Assembly: GCF_028372415.1 (NCBI RefSeq)
Contig: NC_092875.1
Location: forward strand, 439,959,377-440,023,376
Reading direction: 5' to 3'
Length of the DNA: 64,000 nucleotides
From: Notamacropus eugenii
Taxonomy: Eukaryota > Chordata > Mammalia > Diprotodontia > Macropodidae
Under the pieces are notes generated by a model that was not told the origin of the DNA, searched no databases, and saw only the letters and a list, made by a program, of their open reading frames with translations. This document shows positions 21,716 to 32,099 of this stretch, one piece after another. The number at the start of each line of letters is the position of its first letter. The stretch's first letter is position 1. Made by a program: the position numbers and the translations under genes.

Positions 21716-21928
21716 ATTACAATCTTGTATATCCTCTTAGGCCATAAAAGTTAAAGAAAAAATAGATCCATATTAGCATACTTCCTTTAATCTCATAAAA
21801 GTTGAACAAACTTAGTTAAACAGTCATAATCTCATATATCCCCTAAGGAAACAAACTTCATCAAATAAACTTAATAAGCAAACTAAGTCAACTTATAAAT
21901 TAAACTATATTTAGAGAGTTCTGTCTGT

Positions 21929-22200
21929 GTTTATCCTTCATTTTTGAAGAAGACCATGACATCAGAGAAATGATGACATGACTTGTGCTTGATTTTGTTT
22001 TGAGTGAGGGACGGCTGTGCAAGTTCACCAGGCTCACTTTCTCCTCCTGAGCCATCTGGATCCAGTGACCAGATATTCATCAGGATGACTGGAGATGGCC
22101 CAGGAGGCAATGGAAGACCTTAGTTTTTATTAGGCTGGCCTTTTCAGGTACTCACATGGAGGGAGGTAACACCCATTGGGTAAATAGGCATCTTTCAAAT
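21929..22200 (-). mobile_element. RTE-type LINE 3' end, antisense
   Basis: Starts GTTTATCCTTCATTTTTGAAGAAGACC, the reverse of the GAAGGATGAAC terminus. It runs through AAATGATGACATGACTTGTGC and TCATCAGGATGACTGGAGATGGCCC. It then continues with AATGGAAGACCTTAG and GGTAACACCCATTGGG instead of a SINE CORE. This suggests the LINE source of the SINE tail. Confidence 0.65.
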
Positions 22201-22920
22201 TGGCTGATTGAGGAGGAAGATTTACATGCTGCCAAGGAGTCTGGGACAGTTGGAATTCTTCTTCTGCCTTCTTACCTAAGGAATATTTGAGATCCCAAAT
22301 ACAGTTTTACATCCCATGGGGCAAGTTTAGTCCAGCTCAACAACCTCACAATGAGGAGAAAGAACCCTTAACTTTCCTTAACATTAAGATTCCTGAGTCA
22401 GGTTTTGGTCAGGTGAGGTAAATACTTTCAGAAGACAGGCCTTAAGTCAACTAAAAGTTGTAGGAAGCATGAAAGGAAATCAAGGATCAAAAATTTCATT
22501 ACAGTGGGGAAGGAAGTCCTTCCCTTTCATTGGTTTAGTAAATCGTGCCTAAGCTATAGCAGAAATGATCTTTACCTTTTGGGCATAGCAGGAAAGGGGA
22601 TAGAAAAAAGCACAAGCAAGAAAGCAGATCAGAAACAGGAGAAAAGAATAATTGATTCAGTCATATGTTACTTTTAAAGATGTGATCTGGTTCAGTTGTG
22701 AAGTCATTCAAAGGAAGCTACCGAAAGAGGGGATAGAGAGGCCTCCATGTTGGGCAATTTGGGTAAGTCCAGACAAAGTCCAGGTTACAAATAAATAAAT
22801 CTCAAAGTCTGGATAACAAAGCAGGATGAGATGAGATAGAAATTCTAACATGTCAGCAATTTGTACCTCATAAGTACCAGAGACTCGACAGAATGAGATG
22901 CATGTGTGACCTTGGCTTCA
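22200..22920. other. unrecognised sequence
   Basis: No confident family. The left edge may still be RTE-derived. Confidence 0.35.
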
Positions 22921-22924
22921 CCTT

Positions 22925-23545
22925 TTACAGCCCTATTTGAAAGTTCTCCCCAATGTACCATTTTTCTCATGTCCTTCCTTTTTTTAAAATCCTAGTGTTT
23001 CCCCATTGCCTACAGAAGAAAGTGTAAGCAACTGACCCTGGAATTCAAGACTCACCAAAATTTTGGCCCAGTTTTCTATCATACTACTCTTCTTCAAGTA
23101 ATTTACATTCTGGGAGAACTTAACTATTTGCAGTGCCCATGTTCATTCTATCTAGTCCTATCTCTGAACCTTTGATGATACTGTCTACTCCTCAGTTTGA
23201 TTTGGCAGACATCCACTAGGTGCCTTTGATATGCAAGGCACTGCACCATATGCTACAGATATAAAAATAAACACAAAATAGCCCCTGTCCTCAAGGAGCT
23301 TATTTTGCAATATCCATCCCTTAAAATCTTAACCTTTTGAAGAGACGATTCCTCCTTGAAAGCTTCCCTGACAGCCCTCCTCTCCCCATAGCTGACTGAT
23401 CTCTTTTCCCCTAAATGTTTTTTTATACTTCTCTTAGACCTCTCCTGTGTACTTAAATCATTTCCCTTTGTTTAATAGCTATTTATGTGTAATAAGTATC
23501 CCACTCAGCTGTGGAATTGCCCATTACTTGGGTTCATTGTAGGGG
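22925..23545 (+). mobile_element. L2 ORF2 end and 3'UTR, sense, with nested L2 piece
   Basis: Sense L2 blocks: GTTTCCCCATTGCCTACAG, TTTGGCCCAGTTTTCTATC, then after 23310 TTGAAAGCTTCCCTGACAGC and TTAATAGCTATTTATGTG. At about 23195-23310 an antisense L2 3' terminus (CCACTAGGTGCCTTTGATATGCAAGGCACTGC, then CTCAAGGAGCTTATTTTG) interrupts it, so one L2 inserted into another. Confidence 0.75.
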
Positions 23546-24075
23546 AGAAATATGATTCAGGCTCCCACCCAGGGACAACTACACCAACATACAGGGAGGA
23601 TACATAAATCAAACAGCAAAGTACTCAGCTATAGCAGAGTAGCAAGTAAACAACAGGAAAATTATGTAGTAAGATCATACTCAGCCCCAATACACAAATG
23701 TGTGTAATTTCCCACAAACACACTCCAGCAGAGAAGGGAGAAAATTGTTTAAAAAATAAGGTTGAAGTTCTTAAGTGGTGACAAGTTTCTATTTTGGGGG
23801 CATCTGCCTTAAGTAGCTGCTGAAAAACAAATTCCTGGTTGAATTTTCATGACTCCATCACCTGGCAAGTTGCTATGCCCTGGTGCTTCTGGGGTCTATA
23901 CACTTCCTGCGGCTCCTTAGCGTGGTCAAGGGGAATGAATCTCCTCTCCTCTCTTCACATCCCCCTCTGCACCTGCATTTGTTATTTGAAGGATATCTGG
24001 ACTCTGCTACTGCCTTCTGCTTCTAAACGGAGCATCTATTGCTTTTCTGATTGGATATTACTGCCTTTACCTCTC
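23546..24075. other. unrecognised sequence
   Basis: A 109-codon open frame spans 23839-24168 but has no recognisable motif. It overlaps an L2 end. Confidence 0.35.
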
Positions 24076-24079
24076 TTGC

Positions 24080-24150
24080 AGCCAGGTAGCACAGACCTGG
24101 CATTTGGCACCATGCCAGGTACACAGGAGATGCTTAATAGATTCCTGTTC
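24080..24150 (+). mobile_element. L2 3' end, sense
   Basis: ACCTGGCATTTGGCACCATGCCAGGTACACAGGAGATGCTTAATAGATTCC. Confidence 0.7.
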
Positions 24151-24409
24151 CTTTTCCTTCCCTCCTGATGATACTATCCACCACCAACAATGCTATGTCA
24201 GGAAAGTGGCATCATTCTTTTAGAGTGAAAGAGTTTGTGCTAATATGTGTATGGACTACTCATAGCATACTTCAAATCGTACTCAACTCCAGCTCAATTG
24301 TTAGATTCACAACTCCGCTTGATTGGTGCACAAAAATCTTAATAAGCTACTCTAAGACATTTTTCTTCATTCCTCCACAAGGAAGAATTTTAGTCTAAGG
24401 GCTAATGGA

Positions 24410-25000
24410 AATGAGGATTATAGGATCAGAGATTTAGAGCTGAAAGGGGGCTCAAAGTTCATCTAATCCAACTCCCTCATTTTACAGGTAAGGAAACATT
24501 TGTCCAAAGAAGTGACGTAACCAAAGATACAAAGTCAGTAAGTGACTTAGGGGGGGATTTTAACCTAGGAATGAATTCCAGACTGAGGGGATGGCTTGTG
24601 TGAATTCACATGCAGTGAACAGTTGGAATTTGGATGGAAAATTCAATGGGCAAAAGAAAATGATTTAATGTAAGTCTTGAAAAGTAGGCTGAAAATAGAG
24701 GGTGGAAGGCTTTTAATTACAGTCCTGTGAGCCAATATTCAAAAAAGAGGATCACCAAAGGCATCCTCTCAAAGATAAGAAAATAAGGCAGAAGTGAACT
24801 TCCAGCAACTGGTATCCAGACTGCACTTTATCAACACGCAATTGCTTGTGTTACCTTCCCTTTGTTTCAGATGCAATTACTTTGTCTTACAGATACAAAT
24901 GTGAGACAAAAACTAATTAAACTTCAGGGGAGAACTGACAAATCTGAAGTTGTCAGTGTGAACAATGGTAGATTTTGATTTTCCTTTCAATTTTTCCCTG
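24410..25000. repeat. local duplication, copy B (SINE-free)
   Basis: Matches copy A at 18660-19520 in order and orientation. The MIR occupies about 24415-24590 and L2-derived sequence about 24590-24760. A shared block with CAAAGGCATCCTCTCAAAGATAAG follows. It lacks the 252-base SINE present in copy A. Confidence 0.6.
24415..24590 (-). mobile_element. MIR, antisense
   Basis: AGGATCAGAGATTTAGAGCTGAAAGG, CTCCCTCATTTTACAGGTAAGGAAAC, then AAAGTCAGTAAGTGACTTAG. Confidence 0.85.
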
Positions 25001-25094
25001 CCTTCAGGTACAAGCAAAGTCCTTTTCTGAGGCTAGGGATATCATTAATTAATCACATGTACCTCTTTTCATTTGTCCTTTCAATCTCCTTTAT

Positions 25095-25285
25095 AGGACC
25101 ATAGATTTAAATTTAGAAGACCATGCAATCCAATAACCCCATTTTGTAAAGAAACTGAACTTCCAAGAGATTCAGTCAGTGACATATAAGGTCACATGGA
25201 TAATAAACAGTAGAATCAGATTTCAAATCCAGGTCTTATGATTACAAATATGATCCTCTTTCCATTTCTTCAGCCAGTGGCAAGA
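25095..25285 (-). mobile_element. MIR, antisense
   Basis: ATAGGACCATAGATTTAAATTTAG, CCCCATTTTGTAAAGAAACTGAAC, then GATTTCAAATCCAGGTCTTATG. Confidence 0.8.
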
Positions 25286-25469
25286 ATCTTGATTGTGGAA
25301 TTTTGTCTAGAAGCAACAATAAGTTTTTAAAAGGGCATTGTCACCCTAAATTGAAATCAAGCAGCTTTTACTGACATTCTGGCTGTCGTGGCCCATGCCC
25401 TAATTAAATGTTATCTTTCTTTTTTTTAATTTGTAAGGTTTGTAAGAGTCTTTTAGAGAATAAGGTCCT

Positions 25470-25770
25470 TATCATGGATTTTATATCTAGAAAGTACCTT
25501 TCTTATAGGTGCTTAATAAATATTTATTAAATAAATTGAGATGCTGTATTTCTGATATTTTAATGAATCTTGTATTATTTTACTTAATGCTTTGCCTCTC
25601 ATGAGATTCAATTCAATTCAGTACATATTTTATGAAACACTAAGTTACTTAAGTTTCTCTCTTTTAATATATTAAAAACTACATGTTGGCTTTATCCTTG
25701 TTATTTGGAACCTAGCTCAGTGCCTTTATACAATAGACATTTGATAAGTATTTGTTGGTAGAACTAGGAA
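25470..25770 (+). mobile_element. two L2 3' ends, sense
   Basis: TAGGTGCTTAATAAATATTTATTAAATAAATTG at about 25507, and AACCTAGCTCAGTGCCTTTATACAATAGACATTTGATAAG at about 25710. Confidence 0.6.
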
Positions 25771-25779
25771 TAATAAATG

Positions 25780-26640
25780 GAGCTCTAAGTGCCAAATAAT
25801 TCTGTTACTTCCTTTGAATAGCAAACTAAAAAAAAAAAGTTCTCAGAGCCAAGTCCCTCAAGTACTTTCTAATCAGTCATCATTTTCTTTATTCTCCTTA
25901 GAAAAATCACAACTCCACATGTACATGACTACAAGCTGTTTCTCAAAAAAAGTTTTTTCACCAATTCAGTTAGAAAGGTCTTAAGTATATTTCTAGCCTT
26001 GGATAGGGCCTCAAGGTCCCTTTACATACCTCAATAAGTAGGTATCTACAGCATATACATATACATTTCACTTTGTTGCTTTCATGGATCTATGATTTTC
26101 TCTAATGGTATATTGTGAGAAAGGGCTTTACAAATATTGAACCACCGGATTAATGAAAACTCTCTTTGTTATTATCAATGTGGCCATTCACTCCCTTAAA
26201 GGGATTTTAGACTGTATTTCTCCCATACATCCCATATACAGCACCTACTTACATCATTAGAGGCCTTTTTTTCCTTACACTTCTATAATCCTGGGAGGAC
26301 TGTTGTCCCACTTTGGCTGTCCACATATGATCTTTTATCATTGCATAGCTTCACTTTCTAGTCACGGATATTCTTTATAATATATTTTATGACCTCTTCA
26401 TAGTTACTGGCAATGTTACAATTATATTGTACCCACCTTTCCATTGTCTCATGGGTTATTTGTAATTTGATTTATTCTGATATTATGGTGTTACATGATT
26501 TGCAGCTGTATAGAATGAACAGGACAATAATCTAACTCTGTTCTCTATGAGTCTATAAGCCTGATTTGTTAAAGAGATGGACTCTTGAAATAGCAAACAG
26601 CTAGAAATAATTAAAAATCCCTTATGATTTCCCAAATGCA
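25780..26640. other. AT-rich unique sequence
   Basis: No supported feature. Confidence 0.4.
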
Positions 26641-26644
26641 ATCT

Positions 26645-26755
26645 CTTTGAAGACAAGGACAAGTTACCTCACTTTTATATTTGTAAGCACAACACCTAGT
26701 TCAGTGCCTAGAATATAGTTGTCACTTAATTAATGCTTATTGTTCAAACAATTAC
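26645..26755 (+). mobile_element. L2 3' end, sense
   Basis: GAAGACAAGGACAAGTTACC, CACCTAGTTCAGTGCCTAGAATATAG, TTAATTAATGCTTATTG. Confidence 0.75.
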
Positions 26756-26799
26756 ATCTTACTCAATTCTATGCCAAGCTCTTTACATGTAATGATGGT

Positions 26800-27340
26800 G
26801 GGCCAGCTTAGTAGGTGACTGTCCAGTTACATCATGGTCTTGGTAACACCTATCTTTCATTTACTTTACATTCTCACTGTGAATAGTTGAATTGATCTTT
26901 TTCATGTTATAGATTTCATTGAAAAAAATCAAGGAGCTGGTACTTGATGAAATTATCCAATGTAACCTGTTAATAAGAGAATTTTGAGAAGGTCATCATA
27001 AACTGTTCTTCTGTTTGGATATACTACACAAACGTAAAAATAAGCTACCTTCCATAATACCGGTAAACACATCTGGAACACACATATCCTTGTTTAACAC
27101 CATGTAGAGGAGAGTACACAGTGGATCACTGAACACAGAAAACATTGTATGCATGTAGGTGATGGAGGCTTATAAGATTGTTTCATACTTATGAGAAACA
27201 TCTCTTCTGAGGAGAGTCTTAACAGCTGCATTTTCTTTATTTCATGGAGTTAGATGCTTTCTCAAAATTGATAAACGATGAACACAGCAGAATCTTCTGT
27301 GGCAATGTATGTCATTCAGATAGACACAGGTGAATTGAGG
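26800..27340 (-). mobile_element. decayed RTE-like LINE reverse transcriptase, antisense
   Basis: Reverse-strand conceptual translation gives a decayed run like DSAVFIVYQF (cf. DLxMVFIDFEKAF) near 27280-27310. About 200 bases on it gives GVKQGYVCSRC (cf. the RT motif NGVKQGCVLAPTLF). The two lie in different frames with stops between. The order and spacing fit a non-LTR reverse transcriptase core; RTE or a relative is a guess. Confidence 0.5.
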
Positions 27341-27659
27341 GAGAAGCATAGGGCAACCAGAAGGCCATTTTAATATTTTTGAGACTTTTCATATCACATT
27401 TATTTCTAAATTTATCCCTTCCCAAATCAACATTTTCCAGAGAGCTATCTATTGAAACAAAGATTTAAAAAGAAGTAAAAAGCAACTAAGCAAAACTAAG
27501 AAACATCTCAAAGATGTCTGAGAATATATGCATTATTGCAAACCCATAGTCTCTCCTCCCCTCCCCACTAATTTCCGCCTCCTTCTCAATGAAGAAAGGG
27601 AGGAAAACATTTTTAACTCTTTTCTAGGATCAAATTTGATCATTATCAAGTAAAATTAA

Positions 27660-28075
27660 CTCTTCAACAACCACTTATGAAGAACTTACTGTACCAGGCA
27701 CCAGGTGCCAGAAATGAAATGCAGGGGGAAAAAAAGTTAGTTTCTACTCTCAAGGAGCTTGCAATCAAATCTAATCCAATACATCAAAAGGAGCTGAAGG
27801 GGTAGGGGATGGATGAAAGTACCATCAGCTCATTATAGCATAGTGGATAAAGTAGGAGTCATTTATAAGTCTTTTGATAATTGTTTGCACCTTTTGACCA
27901 TTCAAACACCAGGAGAATGACTCTTGGTCTTATAAAGACTGATTTTTCACCAGTTTCTTAAAAGTTCGAGAAAGCCTGGTGACTAGCTAGATGCTATGGA
28001 TACACAAAGGCAAAAATGAAAATGGCCCTGATCTCAAAGTTTACATTCTATTTGGAAATGAGGTGGGAGAGGGAA
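27660..28075 (-). mobile_element. L2 3' fragments, antisense
   Basis: CACTTATGAAGAACTTACTGTACCAGGCACCAGG and CTCAAGGAGCTTGCAATC at 27660-27785. A second similar end lies at 27965-28075 (ATGCTATGGATACACAAAGG). Confidence 0.7.
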
Positions 28076-28089
28076 AAATATTTCACAGA

Positions 28090-30085
28090 TAAATCTTTAA
28101 AATGTATTTTATTTTTAATTTATGGAATAAAGCAAACATTTTCATAACATACTATAATAAAAAAAATGATTGCCCATGAAATTGAAAACCTACTTCATAC
28201 AACTTGCTATATACCTTTTAAATATACAACAAAGTTATCATGTAAATTAATTTTCCCCCCTCCCCAAGATAGCCACCATATACATATACCAAAGGTGTGT
28301 ATATACATGTAAAATTGGTGTGTTTTTATATATGTATATGTAAATATAGATGCATCTATATATACACATATGAATGATTATTCTATATATCTATTTATCA
28401 GTTCTTTCTCTGGATATAGATGGTAACTTTCTTCATATGTCCTTTAGAGTTGAATTGGAAATTTATAGTAGTCAAAATAACTTCTTCACTAAAAGTCATT
28501 CTTAAAACAGTATTGCTATTACTAGATACAATGTTTTCTTGTTTTGTTATTTCACTCAAGTCTCTCCATGTTTTTCTAAGAACCTTGAGCCCCATCATTT
28601 CTTGCAACATAGTAGCATTATATCACACTCATGCTACAATTTGTTTAGTCACTCACCAATTGATGAGCATCTCTGCAATTTCAATTCTTTGCCATCACAA
28701 AGAGAGTGGCTATAAACATTTTAGAACATATAGGCTATTTTCCTTTTCCCCTAATTATTTTTGGAAATACACCTAGAAAGTATTGCTGTGTCAAAAGATA
28801 TAGGTAGTTTAATAACTCTTTGGGCATAATTCCAGATTGTTCTCCAAAATAATTGGATCAGTTCACAATTACACCCACAATGAATTAGCATCCCAATTTT
28901 TCCACATCTTCTCTTTGAAATGACAATTTAAGTGGAATTTACTTAAAATTTTTGAATCAATATCCAATTATTATAATGGTTAGTAGATTTTCTTTTTTGA
29001 TTTATCCTTCCTTGGTGAATGCATTAAGAGTAAATTTGTCTCATAAAATGAGTTTAGTAAAGTTTTTTTATATTTTTCAGTTTTTGAGAATAATTTGTAT
29101 ATGATTGTGAAAAATTGGTCTTTGTAAATCCATCAGGACTGACACCTAAACCAGGAAGAGCCAAAACAGAGAAAGAAAATTATAGATCAATTTCTCTAAT
29201 GACTATAAATGCAAAAATTTAAAATAAGATTTTAGCAAAAAGAATACAGTAACTTATCATGAGAATAATACATTATGATCAGGTAGGATTTATAGCAGAA
29301 ATGCAGGGCTGGTTCGATGTTAGATAAATCCATCAGGAGTTATCTTCTACTCCCTCATTTTTGGTAATGCCTGTGTAGCTAACTCTATTTTCTTCTCCTA
29401 GACTGAATTATTTAAGTCCCCATGTGGTGTTCTGTTAGTTTGGCTATTTTATATTTTTAAAGCTAATACTTTATTTCTTTTGTGATCCCATTTTTGATGG
29501 CATATAATTGTATATTATGGGGTTCTGATAATTCTTTATTCTTTTCTTATTTTGCTGTTGCTTAATATTGCTGGTTTTCTATCTTTCTGGCTTAATTTTA
29601 CTGCCCTCTTATTTTTACTCATGCTGCCTAAGGGATTTTTCAATTTTGTTAGCTTTTCGAAGAAGCAGCTTTTTGTTTTATTATTTCTAGATCTCTTTTG
29701 GTTTCCAGTTTATTAATTTCTCCTTTAATTTTCAAGATGCCCTCTTTTGTGCTGCTAGTGGTTTTGTTTATTTAAACTGCATATTCATTTCATTGACACA
29801 TTCTTTTTCTATTTTGTTAATGTGCGATTTAGATATATAATTTTCTCTTTGATGACTGTTTTAGCTGCAATTCAGAAATATTGATATATTGTTTTGTCAT
29901 TTTCAATGCCTTTTACATGATCAGTATTTGTGTGATTGACTCTGAATGATTTATTATTTAAGATTTCATTGCTGTCTCCATTTAAAACTGAATCTTTTGT
30001 TTGTGATCCCTGAACTAATTACTATTTCTTTGTGTATGGTCTGTAATAAATGTGTTTAATATTTCTGTCTCTATTATCAACTTCT
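28090..30085 (-). mobile_element. long antisense L1 (3'UTR and ORF2), decayed
   Basis: Left part 28090-28925 is the reverse of a marsupial L1 3' end: TCAGTTCTTTCTCTGGATATAG, CAATTGATGAGCATCTCTGCAATTTC, and AATTGGATCAGTTCACAATTAC. From 28935 it continues with reversed ORF2: CTCATAAAATGAGTTTAGTAAAG, then AAATCCATCAGGA. After an inserted fragment it resumes at 29340. Toward the right lies the endonuclease-side sequence (GAAGCAGCTTTTTGTTTTATTATTTC). There is an internal ORF2 deletion and no intact frame. Confidence 0.82.
29127..29338 (+). mobile_element. L1 ORF2 reverse transcriptase fragment, sense, inside antisense L1
   Basis: About 190 bases reading L1 ORF2 in sense: GAAAATTATAGATCAATTTCTC, ATAAATGCAAAAATTTAAAAT, TGATCAGGTAGGATTTATAGC, then ATGCAGGGCTGGTTCG. 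The direct repeat AAATCCATCAGGA lies on both sides (about 29127 and 29326). There is no poly-A. Confidence 0.7.
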
Positions 30086-30119
30086 CTGTGACAGGTTTAT
30101 GCTATAGAAATATTAGTGT

Positions 30120-30470
30120 TGGAGAAGGGAGGAATTAGGGTAAGCAAGAGGTGAATATGGCTTGAACTAGGGTGATGGACTTGTAAGTGGAAAAAACAGA
30201 GATAACAGAAGATATGTTGTGTAAGTTGAATCTACAAGACTTAGCAAATGAATGGATATAGGAGAGATAAGAGTCAAGGATCACTCTAAGTTGTGAACCC
30301 ATATGAGTGAAATGGATGACTATTAATGACAGATATTGCAAACAAAGGTAAAAAAAATTGATAGAAATAGTGAACCCATTCTTTATACAACATAACATTC
30401 AAATACGTCAGTTCCCTTGAGAGAAACAGAAAATAGAAGGTGAGCTTAGGTAAGGGATATGCTGAATCCA
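30120..30470 (-). mobile_element. L2 reverse transcriptase region, antisense (left part)
   Basis: TGGCTTGAACTAGGGTGATGG, GAGATAAGAGTCAAGGATCACTCTAAG, then TGAGTGAAATGGATGAC match the antisense L2 order. Confidence 0.75.
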
Positions 30471-30697
30471 TTTTGAAGTGGCTTCTGTGAGTCAGCTGTA
30501 AATTTTCAGCATCAGTCTTTACACCTCAGAAACTGGCAAAAACTCTAATTAGGGCTTGATTTATTGTTCTGTTGGCTGTCTAAATTGAAAAAAAGAATGC
30601 AAATGAAATTTGAAAGTGTGTTGCATGTGTCTTTTTTCAGAGAATTACTTGTTAAAAATTTGCCAGAATGTCTCTGATTTATGAGGGAAAATCATGC
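30471..30697. other. 225-base non-L2 block interrupting an L2
   Basis: Sits between two collinear parts of the same antisense L2. It matches no family I know and shows no obvious terminal repeats or TSD. It contains TGAGTCAGCTG and CTCTAATTAGGGC motifs. Confidence 0.4.
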
Positions 30698-31110
30698 GTT
30701 TCATTTGCAACATATTGAGTTTTGGATGTCCATGGGTCATCCAAGTGGATCTATTCAGCAGGAAACTGGTAGTATTGTATGTGTCAAGAAATATATGAGG
30801 GGTGGGTGGATATGTAGATTAGGAAAGAAGGGACATGTAGAAAGGTAGGAAGAGGAAAAGGAGAAAGCAGTACCACAAAAAGTCAAGGTCAAATATACAG
30901 AATTAGGGCATTGGGAGGTATAACAATGCCTATAGAAAGGTTTAAAAGAATGAAGAATGAGAAAAGGCCATTGGAGTTTGTAATTAAGAGAAGGGGGATG
31001 ATTTTGAAGAAAACAAAGAGAAAAAAATGAAAAGCTAAAGAAACTCTAAATGTAGTGAACATAACTTGTGGGTATTTAGATGGACTAATCAAACCCTGGG
31101 CAGACAGGTA
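30698..31110 (-). mobile_element. L2 reverse transcriptase region, antisense (right part)
   Basis: ACATATTGAGTTTTGGATGTCCATGGGTCATCC, then TGAGAAAAGGCCATTGGAGTTTGTAATTAAGAG, the reverse of the L2 LLDLSAAF-side coding region. Confidence 0.75.
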
Positions 31111-31114
31111 GAGT

Positions 31115-31560
31115 GGCCAGCCAATCTAGTAGCAGGACTTATGGATATTCAGATGTGACACATCACCTCTTGAAGGAGCTGAATTTTTAAAGTGTAGCAA
31201 TAAAACCTAATCAAGCCAATATTGTAAAAACTCAAAGCTAACGCTGTTGCCCATCTAACTAAATGTCCTTAATGAAAGTATCAAATAATCCAAACCCAAT
31301 TAATTCACGGCTTATTTTTCTGGTCCCTTGCATTTCAAATTAACAAAGTTTTTACTCTACTTGACTCATGAATGTTTTCTATCGCTTTCCATTTGCATCT
31401 AATTATTTCTCAAGATGCCAGATTTAAGTGCTCTATAGAACACTAATGACTGAAAACTTTTAATAAAAACAGGTGATGATAACGTGATAGTCAAGTTCTG
31501 GGTTAACTCCTAATAGTTTCAAAGTGTCATACAATGTTCATATTCCACAGCAGATTTTTG
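31115..31560. other. unique block, conserved-element-like
   Basis: Non-repetitive AT-rich sequence with clustered motifs: CCAATTAATTCACGG, CATTTGCATCTAATTATTTC and GATTTAAGTGCTCTATAG. Overlapping octamer-like and TAATTA sites are common in developmental enhancers. The conservation claim is a guess. Confidence 0.3.
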
Positions 31561-31564
31561 TATT

Positions 31565-31640
31565 TCAGTAACAGTCTTCATCTTATTCAATTCAGCAACA
31601 TTTATTAAGTACCTGTTATGCGTAAACACTCTACTTTTAA
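31565..31640 (-). mobile_element. L2 3' end, antisense
   Basis: TTCAATTCAGCAACATTTATTAAGTACCTGTTATG. Confidence 0.7.
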
Positions 31641-31894
31641 TTTACCTGCATTTAAGTGACTATAATCAATACTTTAGACCCCATTGCTTTAGTGGCAAGC
31701 AGAAAATTTGGACACCTCATTTTATCACTACCTTTGCTTTTTACATGTTACTATTTCAACAATTTATTTATTGACTGTCTGGTTATTTATGACATTGTCA
31801 TTGTCTCTGTTTAGATCTCTGCTTTTGGTTTGTTCTTCTTATTTGCAATTTTGTTGTGTGCTAAGCTCTGTAGGAGAAATAATAAAAACATCCC

Positions 31895-32095
31895 ACAGGA
31901 TAATAGGATGCTAAATTTAGAGCTGAAGGGACTTTATAGGTCTCTGAGTCTAACACCTTCATTTTCCAGATCTAATCTAAAGAATCTAAAGCACAGAAAA
32001 GTTAGGTGACTTGCTCAGAATCCCAGCTGTCAGACCGAATTTGAACTTGGGTCTTTCTTTTACCAAGTCTCTTGGTCAAGAAGCCTTCATCTGAA
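31895..32095 (-). mobile_element. MIR, antisense
   Basis: AGGATGCTAAATTTAGAGCTGAAGGGAC, CTTCATTTTCCAGATCTAATC, GTTAGGTGACTTGCTCAGAATCCCAG, then TTTGAACTTGGGTC. Confidence 0.82.
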
Positions 32096-32099
32096 ATAC

